A stretch of DNA of 64,000 nucleotides from Melioribacteraceae bacterium (lineage in GTDB: Bacteria; Bacteroidota; Ignavibacteria; Ignavibacteriales; Melioribacteraceae): the NCBI GenBank assembly GCA_016342755.1, contig JAEINS010000008.1, positions 111,975 to 175,974 on the forward strand, read 5' to 3'. Below, one piece after another: positions 7,761 through 17,530 of this stretch (the first letter of the stretch is position 1; each line of letters begins with the position of its first letter). Below the pieces are notes generated by a model that was given only the letters and a program-made list of their open reading frames with translations, was not told the DNA's origin and made no database searches. Position numbers and translations under genes: made by a program.

Positions 7761-8846
7761 TTATCTTCTCTTAACAACTGTTCTGCTGTCATTATCGCTA
7801 TCTGATTTTGAACTTCTTTTTTTACTTGCTGCGGCATTTTCAGTTTTTCTCACTTTTGCTGAAGATTTAACTTCTCTGTTAGAATTAGTTCGAACTGATT
7901 TTCTGGTTGTTGAAGCTTTTGTATCCGGTTCAACCCGTTGCGAATTTTTTCTAACTTCTCGTCCGCTATTTGTTCTATCAACTGACTGATCTTTTCTTGT
8001 TGCGGTTCTATCATTTCTAATCACATTTCGTTTATTCTTTCTAGTTACAGATTCACTTTTTTTAATTACAGTGGTTCTATCCGTTTTTGTTGTCTTAATT
8101 TCATTTTTAGTCGGCCTATAAACATCTATTCTATTTTTGTTTACAGTTCTGTTATTAACAATTACCGTTTTATTTTTAATATTAAGATCATTTTTAACAA
8201 CTTTTCTGCCTGAGCGGCTTTCAATTCTATTTCGGTCAATTCCCCGGTTTATTATTCTTCCTGATCTGTATTCATAATCGGCTACATGTTTTGTGTGTCT
8301 ATGTATTCTGTTTATTTTTCTATTATCATAAATAATATGTTTGTTAACATTTTTATCGCAAAAATTATTGTAACCAACATAATGCCAGTGTCTGTAATGT
8401 GAATGATGCTGATTTGTAAAACTAATTCCTAAAGTAATACTAAAAAGTGCATGCGGGCTTAACGGTGCCCAGCCAATATAATTATCATCATATCTCCATT
8501 CAACCCAGGCTGGTCCCCATTCATCATCCGGCATCCAAACCCATCCGTAATAATTGTCATAAAACCATCTTCCGTAATGATATGTAGCCCAGCCGAATGG
8601 TTCGTAAGAATCCCAGTACCAGCCATAATTTGTCCAGGACCATCTGCCAACTGTGTAAGGCTGCCAGTTATAATGAACCTGATTTGGTCTCCATACTACA
8701 AGATCGTTGTCCAATTCAATCCATTCGCCATGTGGTGCAAGACTATTGTAGAAGAATCCATAAGAACCTTTAACACCACGGGCATCAGTATTATTAAAAC
8801 TTAATGTGAATAAAAATATCGCTAATAAAATTATTGTCCTTTTCAT
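7761..8846 (-). CDS. Secreted DUF6600 protein with basic low-complexity tail
   Basis: The ATG at 8846 follows GGAG at a good distance and gives a signal peptide ending near residue 20; an ATG twelve bases upstream overlaps that ribosome site. Residues about 28-130 form a Trp/Tyr-rich DUF6600-type module (GEWIEL, VVWRPN, GRWSWTNYGWYW, GWVWMPDDEWGPAWVEWR, IGWAPL), typical of exported proteins in this bacterial group. From about residue 170 to the end (361) the chain is a low-complexity region rich in Arg, Lys, Asn, Ser and Thr, probably disordered. This suggests an envelope or matrix protein with a cationic tail. The function is unknown. Confidence 0.8.
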   Translation of the reverse strand: MKRTIILLAIFLFTLSFNNTDARGVKGSYGFFYNSLAPHGEWIELDNDLVVWRPNQVHYNWQPYTVGRWSWTNYGWYWDSYEPFGWATYHYGRWFYDNYYGWVWMPDDEWGPAWVEWRYDDNYIGWAPLSPHALFSITLGISFTNQHHSHYRHWHYVGYNNFCDKNVNKHIIYDNRKINRIHRHTKHVADYEYRSGRIINRGIDRNRIESRSGRKVVKNDLNIKNKTVIVNNRTVNKNRIDVYRPTKNEIKTTKTDRTTVIKKSESVTRKNKRNVIRNDRTATRKDQSVDRTNSGREVRKNSQRVEPDTKASTTRKSVRTNSNREVKSSAKVRKTENAAASKKRSSKSDSDNDSRTVVKRR

Positions 8847-9118
8847 GACATTCTCCAATGAATATTTGAAGGATATTATTCAACCTATGTGCCAAATTAA
8901 AAACCATGAATTTTGATTATAAACGAGGTTTAGAAAACGATGTGTATAATAATTAGGACAGCAGTGTGGATAAAAAATTATATTGATCAGAAGACAAATT
9001 AAAAATAAAAGCAAACAAGTTTTTTATTTTTGCGACCTTAGATTTGTTATTTTGTTTTGAGTAGTTCATAAAAAATCATAGTTTTGAAAATGAATGATTT
9101 TAATAAAAAGAGGTTAAT

Positions 9119-10780
9119 ATGAAGAAATTATTTTCATCAATTATTATAATTTTAGTAATTGGAATGGTTGCTGGCTGTACAAATAAGAAGCCTTTAAATG
9201 AAGGAGAAAAAATGCTAAAGGAGCGAATTGATAAATATGCTCTGACAGAGATTAAATATGATGAATCATTGTTAGACGAGAATCAGAAAAAAGTTGTACA
9301 TAAATTATTTGAAGCTGCACAAATTATAGATGAACTATTTTTAGAGCAGGTTTATTATAAAAATGCGGAGATTGAAAAAGAGTTGAAAGGCGCAACCGAT
9401 GAATTATCAAAATTGAAATATGATTTTTTCAAATTGAACTTTGGTCCGTTTGACAGACTTGATCATGAAACTCCGTTTATTGGAACTGAACAAAAACCTA
9501 AGGGAGCAAATTTTTATCCTGTTGATATGACAAAAGAAGAGTTTACAAATTGGATTAAAGAAAATCCGGCTGATGAAAAAGATTTTACATCTGAGTTTAC
9601 CGTAATTAGAAGAAAGGATAACAAACTTGTAGCAGTTCCTTACACAGAAGAATACAAAGAAAAACTTCAAAAAATTATTGTGCTGATGAAAGACGCGGCT
9701 GAGTTTGCTGATAATCCGACATTGAAAAATTACCTTCTTACAAGAGCTAAATCTTTTGAAACAAATGATTATTACGAAAGTGATATGGCGTGGATGGATT
9801 TAAAAGATCATGCAATAGAAGTTATAATTGGACCATACGAAGTTTATGAAGACGGAATATTCAATTATAAAGCAGCTTACGAATGTTTCTTAACAATTGT
9901 TGATCCTGTTGAATCGGAAAAACTTGAAAAATTTGCGGATTATTTAACCGAGATTGAAGAAAATCTTCCGCTTCCGGATGAGCATAAAAATTTTACCCGC
10001 GGTTCTGAATCTCCGATTATAGTTGCCCAGGAAGTTTTTAGCGCCGGTGATACAAAAGCCGGAGTTCAGACTTTAGCATTTAATCTGCCAAATGATGAGC
10101 GTGTTAGAAAAGCAAAGGGTTCTAAAAAAGTAATGCTCAAAAATGTTCATGAAGCAAAATTTGAAAAACTGCTTCAGCCGATTGCGGAAATAGTTATGGA
10201 TAAAGAACAATTGGCATACGTTACATTCGATGGATTTTTTAATCATACTTTAATGCACGAAATATCTCATGGCGTTGGTCCCGGTTTAATAAAAAAAGAC
10301 GGTAAAGAAACTGAAGTTAAAAAGGAATTAAAAGAAACATATTCAATTTTAGAAGAATGCAAAGCTGATATTCTTGGAATGTACAATGACATTTTTATGA
10401 TTGAAAAAGGCGTTTATACAAAGGAATTTGAAAATGAAGTCTGGAGTACATTTTTAGCCGGAGCGTTTAGATCAATGAGATTCGGTATAAACGAAGCACA
10501 TGGCGGCGGAACCGCTATTATATATAATTATATGCTTGAGAATGGTGCTTATGAATATGATTCTGAAACTGAAAAAGTAAAAGTTGATTTTGAAAAAGCT
10601 TATCCTGTATTAAAGGATCTTGCAAACAAAGTCTTGATGATACAGGCGAAAGGTGATTATCAGGCTTCTAAAGATATAATTGCCCAATACGGAATTGAAA
10701 CTCCTTCTATTAAAAGATTGCGGGAAAAACTAGAAGTGTTGCCAATTGATATTAGACCTGTATTTCAAATTGAGAAGTAG
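9119..10780 (+). CDS. M49-like (dipeptidyl-peptidase III family) metallopeptidase lipoprotein
   Basis: A 553-residue lipoprotein: the signal ends in the lipobox VAGC near residue 20. The C-terminal half has a zinc site HEISH at about residues 380-384 and EECKAD at about 411-416, the two parts of the M49 signature, plus an AHGGG motif near residue 462. Classical DPP III has six residues, HExxGH, with an extra position; here the spacing is the shorter HExxH, as in a bacterial subgroup often annotated as Zn-dependent hydrolase. It is predicted to remove dipeptides or act as a related peptidase in the periplasm. Ribosome site AGAGGTTAAT. The gene stands alone, with a hairpin after the stop. Confidence 0.78.
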   Translation: MKKLFSSIIIILVIGMVAGCTNKKPLNEGEKMLKERIDKYALTEIKYDESLLDENQKKVVHKLFEAAQIIDELFLEQVYYKNAEIEKELKGATDELSKLKYDFFKLNFGPFDRLDHETPFIGTEQKPKGANFYPVDMTKEEFTNWIKENPADEKDFTSEFTVIRRKDNKLVAVPYTEEYKEKLQKIIVLMKDAAEFADNPTLKNYLLTRAKSFETNDYYESDMAWMDLKDHAIEVIIGPYEVYEDGIFNYKAAYECFLTIVDPVESEKLEKFADYLTEIEENLPLPDEHKNFTRGSESPIIVAQEVFSAGDTKAGVQTLAFNLPNDERVRKAKGSKKVMLKNVHEAKFEKLLQPIAEIVMDKEQLAYVTFDGFFNHTLMHEISHGVGPGLIKKDGKETEVKKELKETYSILEECKADILGMYNDIFMIEKGVYTKEFENEVWSTFLAGAFRSMRFGINEAHGGGTAIIYNYMLENGAYEYDSETEKVKVDFEKAYPVLKDLANKVLMIQAKGDYQASKDIIAQYGIETPSIKRLREKLEVLPIDIRPVFQIEK

Positions 10781-10786
10781 TTAAAA

Positions 10787-10823
10787 TTAAAGATGACATC
10801 TTTTAAAAAGATGTCATCTTTAA
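10787..10823. terminator. Hairpin between convergent genes, GATGACATC type
   Basis: AAAGATGACATC and GATGTCATCTTT form a perfect stem of at least 12 bp around a short T/A loop, between the M49-like gene and the HEAT-repeat gene. There is no long T run on either side, so termination may be weak. Two similar stems occur at 25401 and 61977. Confidence 0.6.
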
Positions 10824-10833
10824 AATCTTAGTG

Positions 10834-11304
10834 TTAATCTATCTGTGTATCATTCTGACTTTCTAAATATGCAACCAACCGCTCAACATCATTTCTCTGT
10901 TTTTTAGAATCTTTATGTAAATGAGCTTTATATATATGATCTAAACGATTACTGAATTTTTCACTATCAGCAAACTGGATTGTCCTTTTCACCATAAATA
11001 AAGCACGATCTGTACCTATTTTAACCAATGATAATGCTGCCATAACTTTTGCGCCTTCATCTTCTTCAGTTCTCAAAATATTCACAAGATCATTAACAGA
11101 CTTAGAAGATTCCATTTCGCCAAGCATAAATGCTGAACTCATACGCAATCCGAAGTTATCGGACTTCAAACCAATAAGAAGACTTTTTTCAATTTTGTCA
11201 TATTGTGGATGGAACTTGGAAACTTTGGTATTCTGTGCAAAAAGATTTGTGCTCAAAGAAATTGTCAATACTACAAGTGCTATTATCATTATCGATTTTT
11301 TCAT
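10834..11304 (-). CDS. Secreted HEAT-repeat-like protein
   Basis: The ATG at 11304 is preceded by a very strong GGGGGGAG site, and the 156-residue product begins with a signal peptide ending in LFAQ. The mature region contains two helical HEAT-like units around residues 45-110 (GLRMSSAFMLGEME, then VMAALSLVKIGTDRAL), the pattern of small repeat proteins that mediate binding. An upstream in-frame ATG would destroy the signal and is rejected. The partner and role are unknown. Single gene, convergent with the M49-like gene. Confidence 0.75.
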   Translation of the reverse strand: MKKSIMIIALVVLTISLSTNLFAQNTKVSKFHPQYDKIEKSLLIGLKSDNFGLRMSSAFMLGEMESSKSVNDLVNILRTEEDEGAKVMAALSLVKIGTDRALFMVKRTIQFADSEKFSNRLDHIYKAHLHKDSKKQRNDVERLVAYLESQNDTQID

Positions 11305-11568
11305 TACTCCCCCCAGAGTTTTGTTATTTGTTTCATCGAATTTGTCTTTATGACGACCAGTATCCATAATAGTTCCGTAAATTTAAAACTAGATTAAATG
11401 GCGGACTGGAAAATATTTTGATTGAAAACCGCATTAAAGTCTTGGAACAAAACCCAATAGCATCATTTTTGTGTTTAATGAATCTTATTAAAGGATTTAA
11501 CATCTTACATAATTATAATAAATGAATTTAATTTTGTAATTTTTGAATGAAAACAGATTGGAGAAATA

Positions 11569-12171
11569 ATGGTACATCAATTTTTTATTGATAAAAGACC
11601 GCATAATGCTTTAACATATGAAGAATACTCGACTAACATGCACAAAAAAGTTGAGGAAACTAATGCTGGTGAGTTAAATGAAAAAGAAAAACAAATGTTT
11701 GAGTATACAAAACTCAATTCTCACAGAAGTAAAAGAATAGATAAAACTTATAAAGTTGATCCTGAATTAGAAGCAGCAATTAAATCAGTTTCTGAAAAAC
11801 AGATTTGGATGATTATAACTGAAGACTGGTGTGGTGATTCTGCTCAGAACCTGCCATATATTGCTAAAATGACTTCGGTAAATAAGAATATAGATTTTAG
11901 GATTATTGAGAGAGATAAGAATCTTGATATAATTGATTTGTATCTTACAAACGGTACGTCCAGAAGCATTCCTAAAATGATTGCTTTTAATGAAGATGGA
12001 ACTGAATTATTCCAGTGGGGACCACGACCAAAAGAAATAGCTGCTTTAGTTGGCGAATGGAAAGAAGCCGGAATTGAAATGGAAGAGATAAAAGAAAAGC
12101 TGCATCTCTGGTATGGCAGAAACAGAGGTAAATCTATTGAATCTGAATTTAAGTCATTATTAAGTAAATAA
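11569..12171 (+). CDS. Thioredoxin-like protein with one active-site Cys
   Basis: A 200-residue cytoplasmic protein of the Thioredoxin_9 type. The thioredoxin fold is visible from IWMIITEDWCGDSAQN (residues about 83-98) to the cis-Pro segment SRSIPKM near residue 143. The usual CxxC is reduced to Cys-Gly-Asp-Ser, so it keeps a single Cys and cannot form the normal intramolecular disulfide. Related Bacteroidota and Firmicutes proteins have the same WCGDS form. It could be a monothiol redox or bacillithiol-linked protein; that is a guess. Ribosome site TGGAG. The HIT gene starts right at its stop, so the two form an operon. Confidence 0.82.
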   Translation: MVHQFFIDKRPHNALTYEEYSTNMHKKVEETNAGELNEKEKQMFEYTKLNSHRSKRIDKTYKVDPELEAAIKSVSEKQIWMIITEDWCGDSAQNLPYIAKMTSVNKNIDFRIIERDKNLDIIDLYLTNGTSRSIPKMIAFNEDGTELFQWGPRPKEIAALVGEWKEAGIEMEEIKEKLHLWYGRNRGKSIESEFKSLLSK

Positions 12172-12537
12172 ATGCCGGATTGTATTTTTTGCAATAACGA
12201 AGAAAAAATTTTATCAAATGACCTTGCTTACGCCAGATTCGATAAATTTGCAGTGAGTGAAGGTCATTTGCTTATTATTCCTTTTAGACACGTTGCCAAT
12301 TACTTTGAGTGTACAGTTGATGAAAAGTCAGCTATTTGGAGTTTAGTTGAGGAAGGGAAAAAATATCTTGATAAAAATTATAATCCGGACGCATATAATA
12401 TTGGCATTAATGCCGGAATAGAAGCCGGCCAAAGTATTATGCATGTTCATATTCATCTGATTCCAAGATACTCTGGTGATATGGAAAATCCTAAAGGCGG
12501 AGTTCGCGGAGTAATTCCTGAGAAACAAAATTATTAA
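12172..12537 (+). CDS. HIT-family hydrolase
   Basis: A 121-residue histidine-triad protein. The catalytic motif HVHIHLIP (residues about 97-104) is intact and the N-terminal CIFCNNEE pair of Cys is of the kind that can bind zinc in bacterial HIT proteins. Such enzymes hydrolyse nucleoside phosphoramidates or dinucleotides such as Ap4A. The C-terminal DMENPKGGVRGVIPEKQNY segment is characteristic of a frequent bacterial subgroup. The start ATG immediately follows the stop of the thioredoxin-like gene, which points to translational coupling. Confidence 0.9.
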   Translation: MPDCIFCNNEEKILSNDLAYARFDKFAVSEGHLLIIPFRHVANYFECTVDEKSAIWSLVEEGKKYLDKNYNPDAYNIGINAGIEAGQSIMHVHIHLIPRYSGDMENPKGGVRGVIPEKQNY

Positions 12538-12649
12538 ATCCCACATGTAAACCTTTTTATCCCGATTGAGAAAAATTTAATTGGTATCGTTTTTGATTAA
12601 TAAGTGGAAATTATTTATTAAGATTGAAAGGTATTAAAAGGTTATTCTC

Positions 12650-13021
12650 ATGAAATACGGACAATTTAACTTTTACAAAATCAGATTCACTTTAGAGATT
12701 CTTCAAACTACAGAAGAAAAGTGGCATTATTTACAGCATTTGCAGGAAGAAATTACCAGAGTGCTAAATTGTTTTGAAGAAGAGAAAACAGTTCCGCTTA
12801 GATATTATGCTGAAGGAAATTTTATAGACGAAGATACTTGTGATGAATTTGTCGATTTTATTAGTGAAATGGTTAAAAAAAATTCTTTATATAGTTATGA
12901 CAGACATAATCCCAGTAATGAAATGCTGAGGCGGATGGTGAGGGCTGAGACCGAGGAATATAGAAAACTGTATGAACTGATTGATATTGAAATTCAGGAA
13001 ATACAGGGAAAAGCTGTTTAG
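12650..13021 (+). CDS. Conserved-looking hypothetical protein
   Basis: A 123-residue soluble, acidic protein, mostly predicted helical, with a good ribosome site (AAGGT) before the ATG. No motif is recognised. Many Glu residues and two helical stretches (TEEKWHYLQHLQEEITRVL and AETEEYRKLYELIDIEIQEI) suggest a helical bundle or small adaptor. Codon use is like its neighbours and there is a terminator after it, which supports a real gene. No function is proposed. Confidence 0.65.
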   Translation: MKYGQFNFYKIRFTLEILQTTEEKWHYLQHLQEEITRVLNCFEEEKTVPLRYYAEGNFIDEDTCDEFVDFISEMVKKNSLYSYDRHNPSNEMLRRMVRAETEEYRKLYELIDIEIQEIQGKAV

Positions 13022-13049
13022 TATAGCAAAACTGCCAAGTGATAAAAGT

Positions 13050-13086
13050 GCCTGTCGGGAATTATTTTCGGCGGGCATTTTTTTTC
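13050..13086 (+). terminator. Intrinsic terminator of the 12650 gene
   Basis: GCCTGTCG pairs with CGGCGGGC (two G-T pairs), loop of about 11 bases, followed by a run of T with one interruption. Confidence 0.75.
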
Positions 13087-13211
13087 TCTACACATTAGCA
13101 AATAAATTTAATAAGATACTATGTGTGATTTAAATGGTTTATTCACATAAAAATATTCATGTCATTTGGAGCTTAGTTGTGAGTTCTAAAGAATAAAAAA
13201 GAAGGTGTATC

Positions 13212-13655
13212 TTGAAATTTTTTATTTTAACATGTTTTCTAATTGCTGCTTTTTCTATAAATGCCCAGGAAAAATCCATGAACTACAATAAACTTACATC
13301 AGAAGAAGAACGCGTAATTATTCATAAAGGAACAGAATACCCCGGAACCGGAATTTATGATAAACATTTTGAAAAGGGAATTTATGTCTGTAAAAGATGT
13401 GAATCTCCTCTTTATAAATCGGATGATAAATTTAGCGCCGGCTGCGGATGGCCAAGTTTTGATGATGAAATTGAAGGAGCGGTAAAAAAAGAAGTTGACG
13501 CGGACGGCAGAAGAACTGAAATTTTATGTAACAATTGCGGCGGACACTTAGGCCACGTATTCATCGGTGAAAATTTCACTGATAAAAATACGCGGCACTG
13601 TGTTAATTCTATTTCATTAAAATTTATTAAAGCTGAGGATATTAAAAGGGATTAG
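13212..13655 (+). CDS. msrB: Exported peptide-methionine (R)-S-oxide reductase
   Basis: MsrB reduces methionine-R-sulfoxide in proteins. The TTG start at 13212 follows GAAGGTG and gives a signal peptide ending near INAQ (residue 19), so this is a periplasmic form. The mature domain has the two zinc CxxC pairs (CKRC, CNNC), the SAGCGWPSF stretch, GHLGHVF, and the catalytic Cys in [11 protein letters not shown]. The length of 147 residues is normal for a single-domain MsrB with leader. The last 14 bases overlap the end of the convergent SDR gene. Exported MsrB suits repair of surface or periplasmic proteins under oxidative stress. Confidence 0.93.
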   Translation: MKFFILTCFLIAAFSINAQEKSMNYNKLTSEEERVIIHKGTEYPGTGIYDKHFEKGIYVCKRCESPLYKSDDKFSAGCGWPSFDDEIEGAVKKEVDADGRRTEILCNNCGGHLGHVFIGENFTDKNTRHCVNSISLKFIKAEDIKRD

Positions 13656-14343
13656 TTGCCCAGACAGTTAATTCCGGTATAAATCCTCTATCATCCATTT
13701 CTAAAGCTGATTTTATTGAATGAGCAATTTCAACTGAACGAAGTTTATTATCAACTTCTGCTCTTTCTTTTCTCTCGGCATTGGCAAATGCGGTTGTAAC
13801 TTCACTAGGATTAATTAACATAACACGGATATTATGTTTTCTTAATTCTGCCTGCCAGCATTGTGTCATTCCGCGTAAGGCAAATTTTGAAGCCGAATAA
13901 ACTGTTCCATGCGCAAATCCTTTTAAAGCGGCAGTAGAAGCTATGTTTACAATGTTTCCAGATTTTCTTTCCTTAAAATGCGGAAGTAATTCCTGAGTAA
14001 ACAAAGCCAGTCCAAATACATTTGTATTAAAAACACTTTCAAACTGATCGATTGTTAAATCTCCAAGTTCTCCAAACGCGCCAATTCCGGCATTGTTTAT
14101 GAGAATATCAATTTTTCCATGTTTTGAAATAAGCTCTTTAATGGTTGGTTTAAAGTTATTATAATCAGTTATATCAATATGACAGGCAATTGCACCAATT
14201 TCTGAAGCTGCTAATTCCAGCCTTTCTTTATTACGACCGGTTATAATTACTTTTGCTCCGTTATCTATTAATAACTTTGCGGTAGCTTTTCCAATTCCCA
14301 AACTTCCGCCTGTAACAATAGCTGTTGAATTTTTTATGTTCAT
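13642..14343 (-). CDS. Short-chain dehydrogenase/reductase
   Basis: A 233-residue classical SDR. The Rossmann motif TGGSLGIG is at residues about 11-18, NNAG near 86, and the catalytic Ser with YSASK near 150-154. It ends with an unspecific substrate region, so the substrate cannot be named; the 3-ketoacyl-ACP reductase type or a sugar/alcohol oxidoreductase are both possible. An NADP-preferring Arg occurs after the second strand (ITGRNKERL). The ribosome site is AAGGAAG. It overlaps msrB tail to tail. The membrane protein and M1 peptidase follow upstream on the same strand with short gaps, so the three may share a transcript. Confidence 0.88.
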   Translation of the reverse strand: MNIKNSTAIVTGGSLGIGKATAKLLIDNGAKVIITGRNKERLELAASEIGAIACHIDITDYNNFKPTIKELISKHGKIDILINNAGIGAFGELGDLTIDQFESVFNTNVFGLALFTQELLPHFKERKSGNIVNIASTAALKGFAHGTVYSASKFALRGMTQCWQAELRKHNIRVMLINPSEVTTAFANAERKERAEVDNKLRSVEIAHSIKSALEMDDRGFIPELTVWATNPF

Positions 14344-14366
14344 TTTACTTCCTTTCTAATTATTAG

Positions 14367-15293
14367 TTAAACTGTTTCTGTAACAGTATCTTCAAATTCG
14401 TCAAGCTCTTCATCTTCCTTTTCAGTAAGCAACGTAATACTTTTGCGATCATAAAAACTTACTTCGCTTGCTAATATCCAGACTTTTCCAAGAACCCTGA
14501 ACCATACAAATACTTGTTGAAATATAATCATTAAAACGATGGTAAACCCTGATGTCATTCCAATAACATCTTCTATAAGCAAGTATAATAACATTATAGA
14601 GACCGGGAACCAGAAAGTGAGAATATAAAGTAATATAGATTTCAAGTTTCTATATATAAATTTTACTGAACTCCACATCGATTTCAAGACCTGATTAGAA
14701 TTTTCTTTTACCAAAATTATTTTTGTATAATCTGCTAATAACGAAAACAAATAAAATACAGCCACAAAAATTTGAATATAAACTAATGAAATATAAACCA
14801 ATGTAGATTCACTTTGAACTGTATCAACTAACGAAGTAATTATTAAAGCAAAGGGAATTGTAAGTACAGCAAATGAAATTAGCTGCAAGATAAAAGTGTA
14901 TAAAAATAGTTTTGCGAACCTGCCAAAATATTTCCCACTGAATCTTAGAAAGGTTTTTAGTTGATATTCATTTTCATTTTTTATGAATGTTCCCAGAATT
15001 CCGGCCGATAAAAACAGAGAGAAAAACAGATAACCAACTCCAAACCATTGAATAATAGAGATAAACGGAGCTATTGCTTCTTTGAAATTATGAGTCAGAT
15101 CAGAATAAGCCCGATAATCAAAATCCTTTAAGAGATCATTAATTAATAAGCTGTTTGCAAAATTTGTTTTTGCCGATCCGAAAAAGGGAATAGCTGCCAA
15201 CAAGCCAAAGATCAATATAGACAGATATATTATAGTGATCATTTTTTTAGATCTAAGTGAAATTCGAAATCCTTCTATAAATGAAATTAACAT
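14367..15293 (-). CDS. Polytopic membrane protein of unknown function
   Basis: A 308-residue protein with about six membrane helices (roughly residues 20-40, 85-110, 135-160, 165-185, 220-245, 250-270) and an acidic C-terminal tail (EKEDEELDEFEDTVTE). It has the look of small uncharacterised integral membrane proteins of the Bacteroidota group; no catalytic motif is visible. It lies between an M1 peptidase (gap of 13 bases) and an SDR gene (gap of 23 bases) on the same strand, so co-transcription is likely. Ribosome site AAGGGAT. Confidence 0.7.
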   Translation of the reverse strand: MLISFIEGFRISLRSKKMITIIYLSILIFGLLAAIPFFGSAKTNFANSLLINDLLKDFDYRAYSDLTHNFKEAIAPFISIIQWFGVGYLFFSLFLSAGILGTFIKNENEYQLKTFLRFSGKYFGRFAKLFLYTFILQLISFAVLTIPFALIITSLVDTVQSESTLVYISLVYIQIFVAVFYLFSLLADYTKIILVKENSNQVLKSMWSSVKFIYRNLKSILLYILTFWFPVSIMLLYLLIEDVIGMTSGFTIVLMIIFQQVFVWFRVLGKVWILASEVSFYDRKSITLLTEKEDEELDEFEDTVTETV

Positions 15294-15306
15294 TTTAATC
15301 CCTTGT

Positions 15307-17292
15307 TTAATTAAACATTGTTAACATTGTATTTTGAATCCAGAACAAAAATTTAGCCGCGTATTTCCATACAACAACAGTTTCCTTTTTTGTTGAGAGA
15401 CTGTTATTGTAAATCTTTTGTTCAAAAAGTATTTTGTTCTCCGGATCAATTTTAACCCGGTCTATCGGATAGTTTCTTAAATATGTAAAAGTTTTCATTC
15501 TCGATTTTCCATCCCACTTTTCCAGAATTTCTTCTCCGTCTGCAAAATGGATTAAAATTTCCTGAGGCATTTTAATTTCACCAAGACGGGTTATAATAGT
15601 TTTTGTTTCATATTTATAAGTAGTGTTATCTTCTTTTATAACAAAATTTTTCCCACCTTCCTTATCAAAAAGTCCCCAATCTTCTTTTTGTCTTTCCGAT
15701 GAAATGCTCGATACCGTATAATCACAAACATTGGTTGAGTTTAACATCTGATTAAAATACCAATTCATATCAGAGCCGTATTCAAAGCCGGGATCCTCTT
15801 TTACAACTTCATTTACAATGTCTATAAAATCCTGTCCGCAAGGATGTTTAAACTTCCAGCGGTCAAAATAAGTATGCATTATTTTTTCAGAAGTTTTTTC
15901 ACCTAATAAATTTGCAAGTGTTGATAAATAAATTGCCGGTTTATTATAACTGGAAACGCCATATCCTCCGTTAGGATAAAGCCACGAGTAATTATTTATC
16001 TTTGCTACAAAGGGATTTCGCATGCTTGTAAAGCCTTGTACCGATTGTTCCTCATCACCGGCATGATAACCAAATAAATCTATCTTGGAATGTTTTTCGC
16101 CGTAGTAATTATCCATAATCATGTTTTCGAAATATGTGTTAAAACCTTCATCTAACCATGCTTCCTCAAATTCATTTGATGCCAAAATTCCCATAAAATA
16201 ATTATGCCCAAATTCATGTATTGTAACCATTTCTGTATATTTTAATTCATCGGGAATTCCCCATAAACATCCGGCAGTAATAAACATTGGATATTCCATT
16301 CCGGCAGAAGCAAGACCTCTAAAAGGAGGATCAACAATAGTCATAGAAGGATAAGGAAATTCTCCAAGATGTTTTTCAAAATATTCTAAAGCATTTTTAA
16401 CTGATGATGTATGTCTTTTTGCCTGAGCCAGATGCTGCGGCTGTAGAAGAACTTTAATATTTACATCTTTCCATTTGTCTTCAACAACTTCAAATAGTGG
16501 AGAAGCAGTCCAGGCAAAGTCAAGTACATCATTAGCCCTGTAATAAAGGGTTTTGGTGTTGTCTCTGTTTTTAATCTCTTTTTGAAGTACTCCGGTTGCG
16601 CCGACTATAAATTTTTCAGGAACTGTTATATCAACATTGTAAACACCAAAGTCAGCGTAAAACTCGCTATTGGAATGGAATTGATGGCAATTCCAGCCTG
16701 CAGTTTCTCTCCTTCGCTGTCCGGCATTTTCAAAAACTCCAATTTTAGGAAACCACTGTCCAACCAAATAATAATCATCACTAAATCCGGTTCTGGCCAT
16801 AATTTTTGGAAGTTTAGCCGTGAAATCTATATCAACCTGTATGGTTTCTCCCGGTTCAAGGCTTTTATAAAGCGGAACAGAAATAACAGTCTGATCATCA
16901 ATGTTGTCATCATCCGGATGAATAAACTTAATTAATTTTGTTAAGTCTTCATTGCCAGTTTTCATCGATGTTATATCAATCCATCCCCATGCAAGTGAAT
17001 CCTCAACATCAACTCCAAAGCCGCGGTGTCTCATCCCAGATTCTTTCATAAAAGTTGATTTAGTATTTTTGAAAGCGTTTAAGTAAAGGTGAAACTGAAG
17101 TTCATCAACTGGAAAATCAGTTATATTTTTCCAATAAAGAATTTCATTTCCAGTAAGTGTTTTGTTCTCAGTATCAAGAGTTACTTTTATATTGTAACCC
17201 GCATTTCGCTCACTTAAAATAATTTTGTCTGTTTGTGGATAAATTTGAATTGATATGAAAAAAAGAAGAAGTGGAATTATTTTAGATTTCAT
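15307..17292 (-). CDS. Exported M1-family metallopeptidase (aminopeptidase N-like)
   Basis: A 661-residue M1 (gluzincin) peptidase with a signal peptide (residues 1-19). The zinc site HEFGHNYF (about residues 357-364) is followed 18 residues later by the third ligand Glu in EEAWLDEGFN. The substrate-anchoring motif normally GxMEN is GMEYP here, near residue 323. The N-terminal part is the usual beta-rich M1 domain. It lacks the long C-terminal helical domain of E. coli PepN and is of the shorter secreted type common in Bacteroidota. It probably trims peptides outside the cytoplasm. Ribosome site AAGGTG. Confidence 0.9.
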   Translation of the reverse strand: MKSKIIPLLLFFISIQIYPQTDKIILSERNAGYNIKVTLDTENKTLTGNEILYWKNITDFPVDELQFHLYLNAFKNTKSTFMKESGMRHRGFGVDVEDSLAWGWIDITSMKTGNEDLTKLIKFIHPDDDNIDDQTVISVPLYKSLEPGETIQVDIDFTAKLPKIMARTGFSDDYYLVGQWFPKIGVFENAGQRRRETAGWNCHQFHSNSEFYADFGVYNVDITVPEKFIVGATGVLQKEIKNRDNTKTLYYRANDVLDFAWTASPLFEVVEDKWKDVNIKVLLQPQHLAQAKRHTSSVKNALEYFEKHLGEFPYPSMTIVDPPFRGLASAGMEYPMFITAGCLWGIPDELKYTEMVTIHEFGHNYFMGILASNEFEEAWLDEGFNTYFENMIMDNYYGEKHSKIDLFGYHAGDEEQSVQGFTSMRNPFVAKINNYSWLYPNGGYGVSSYNKPAIYLSTLANLLGEKTSEKIMHTYFDRWKFKHPCGQDFIDIVNEVVKEDPGFEYGSDMNWYFNQMLNSTNVCDYTVSSISSERQKEDWGLFDKEGGKNFVIKEDNTTYKYETKTIITRLGEIKMPQEILIHFADGEEILEKWDGKSRMKTFTYLRNYPIDRVKIDPENKILFEQKIYNNSLSTKKETVVVWKYAAKFLFWIQNTMLTMFN

Positions 17293-17530
17293 ACAGCACC
17301 TTTTAAATATGAAATTTTAAGATCTATTTATCTTGGAAAATTAGACTGGATTTAAAGTTAAGTGTTTGAATGAACTTTTTCAAAAGAAATTAAAATTTTA
17401 ATTGTATAATTAATTATTTTCCATGTTCATAAGATTTAAAAATACATTTTATCCTAAATAAAGTTGAATTAAAACGAAAAGATTAACTAACTTATAGCAA
17501 TAAATAATTTCTAATTAGAAAAGGATTGAA

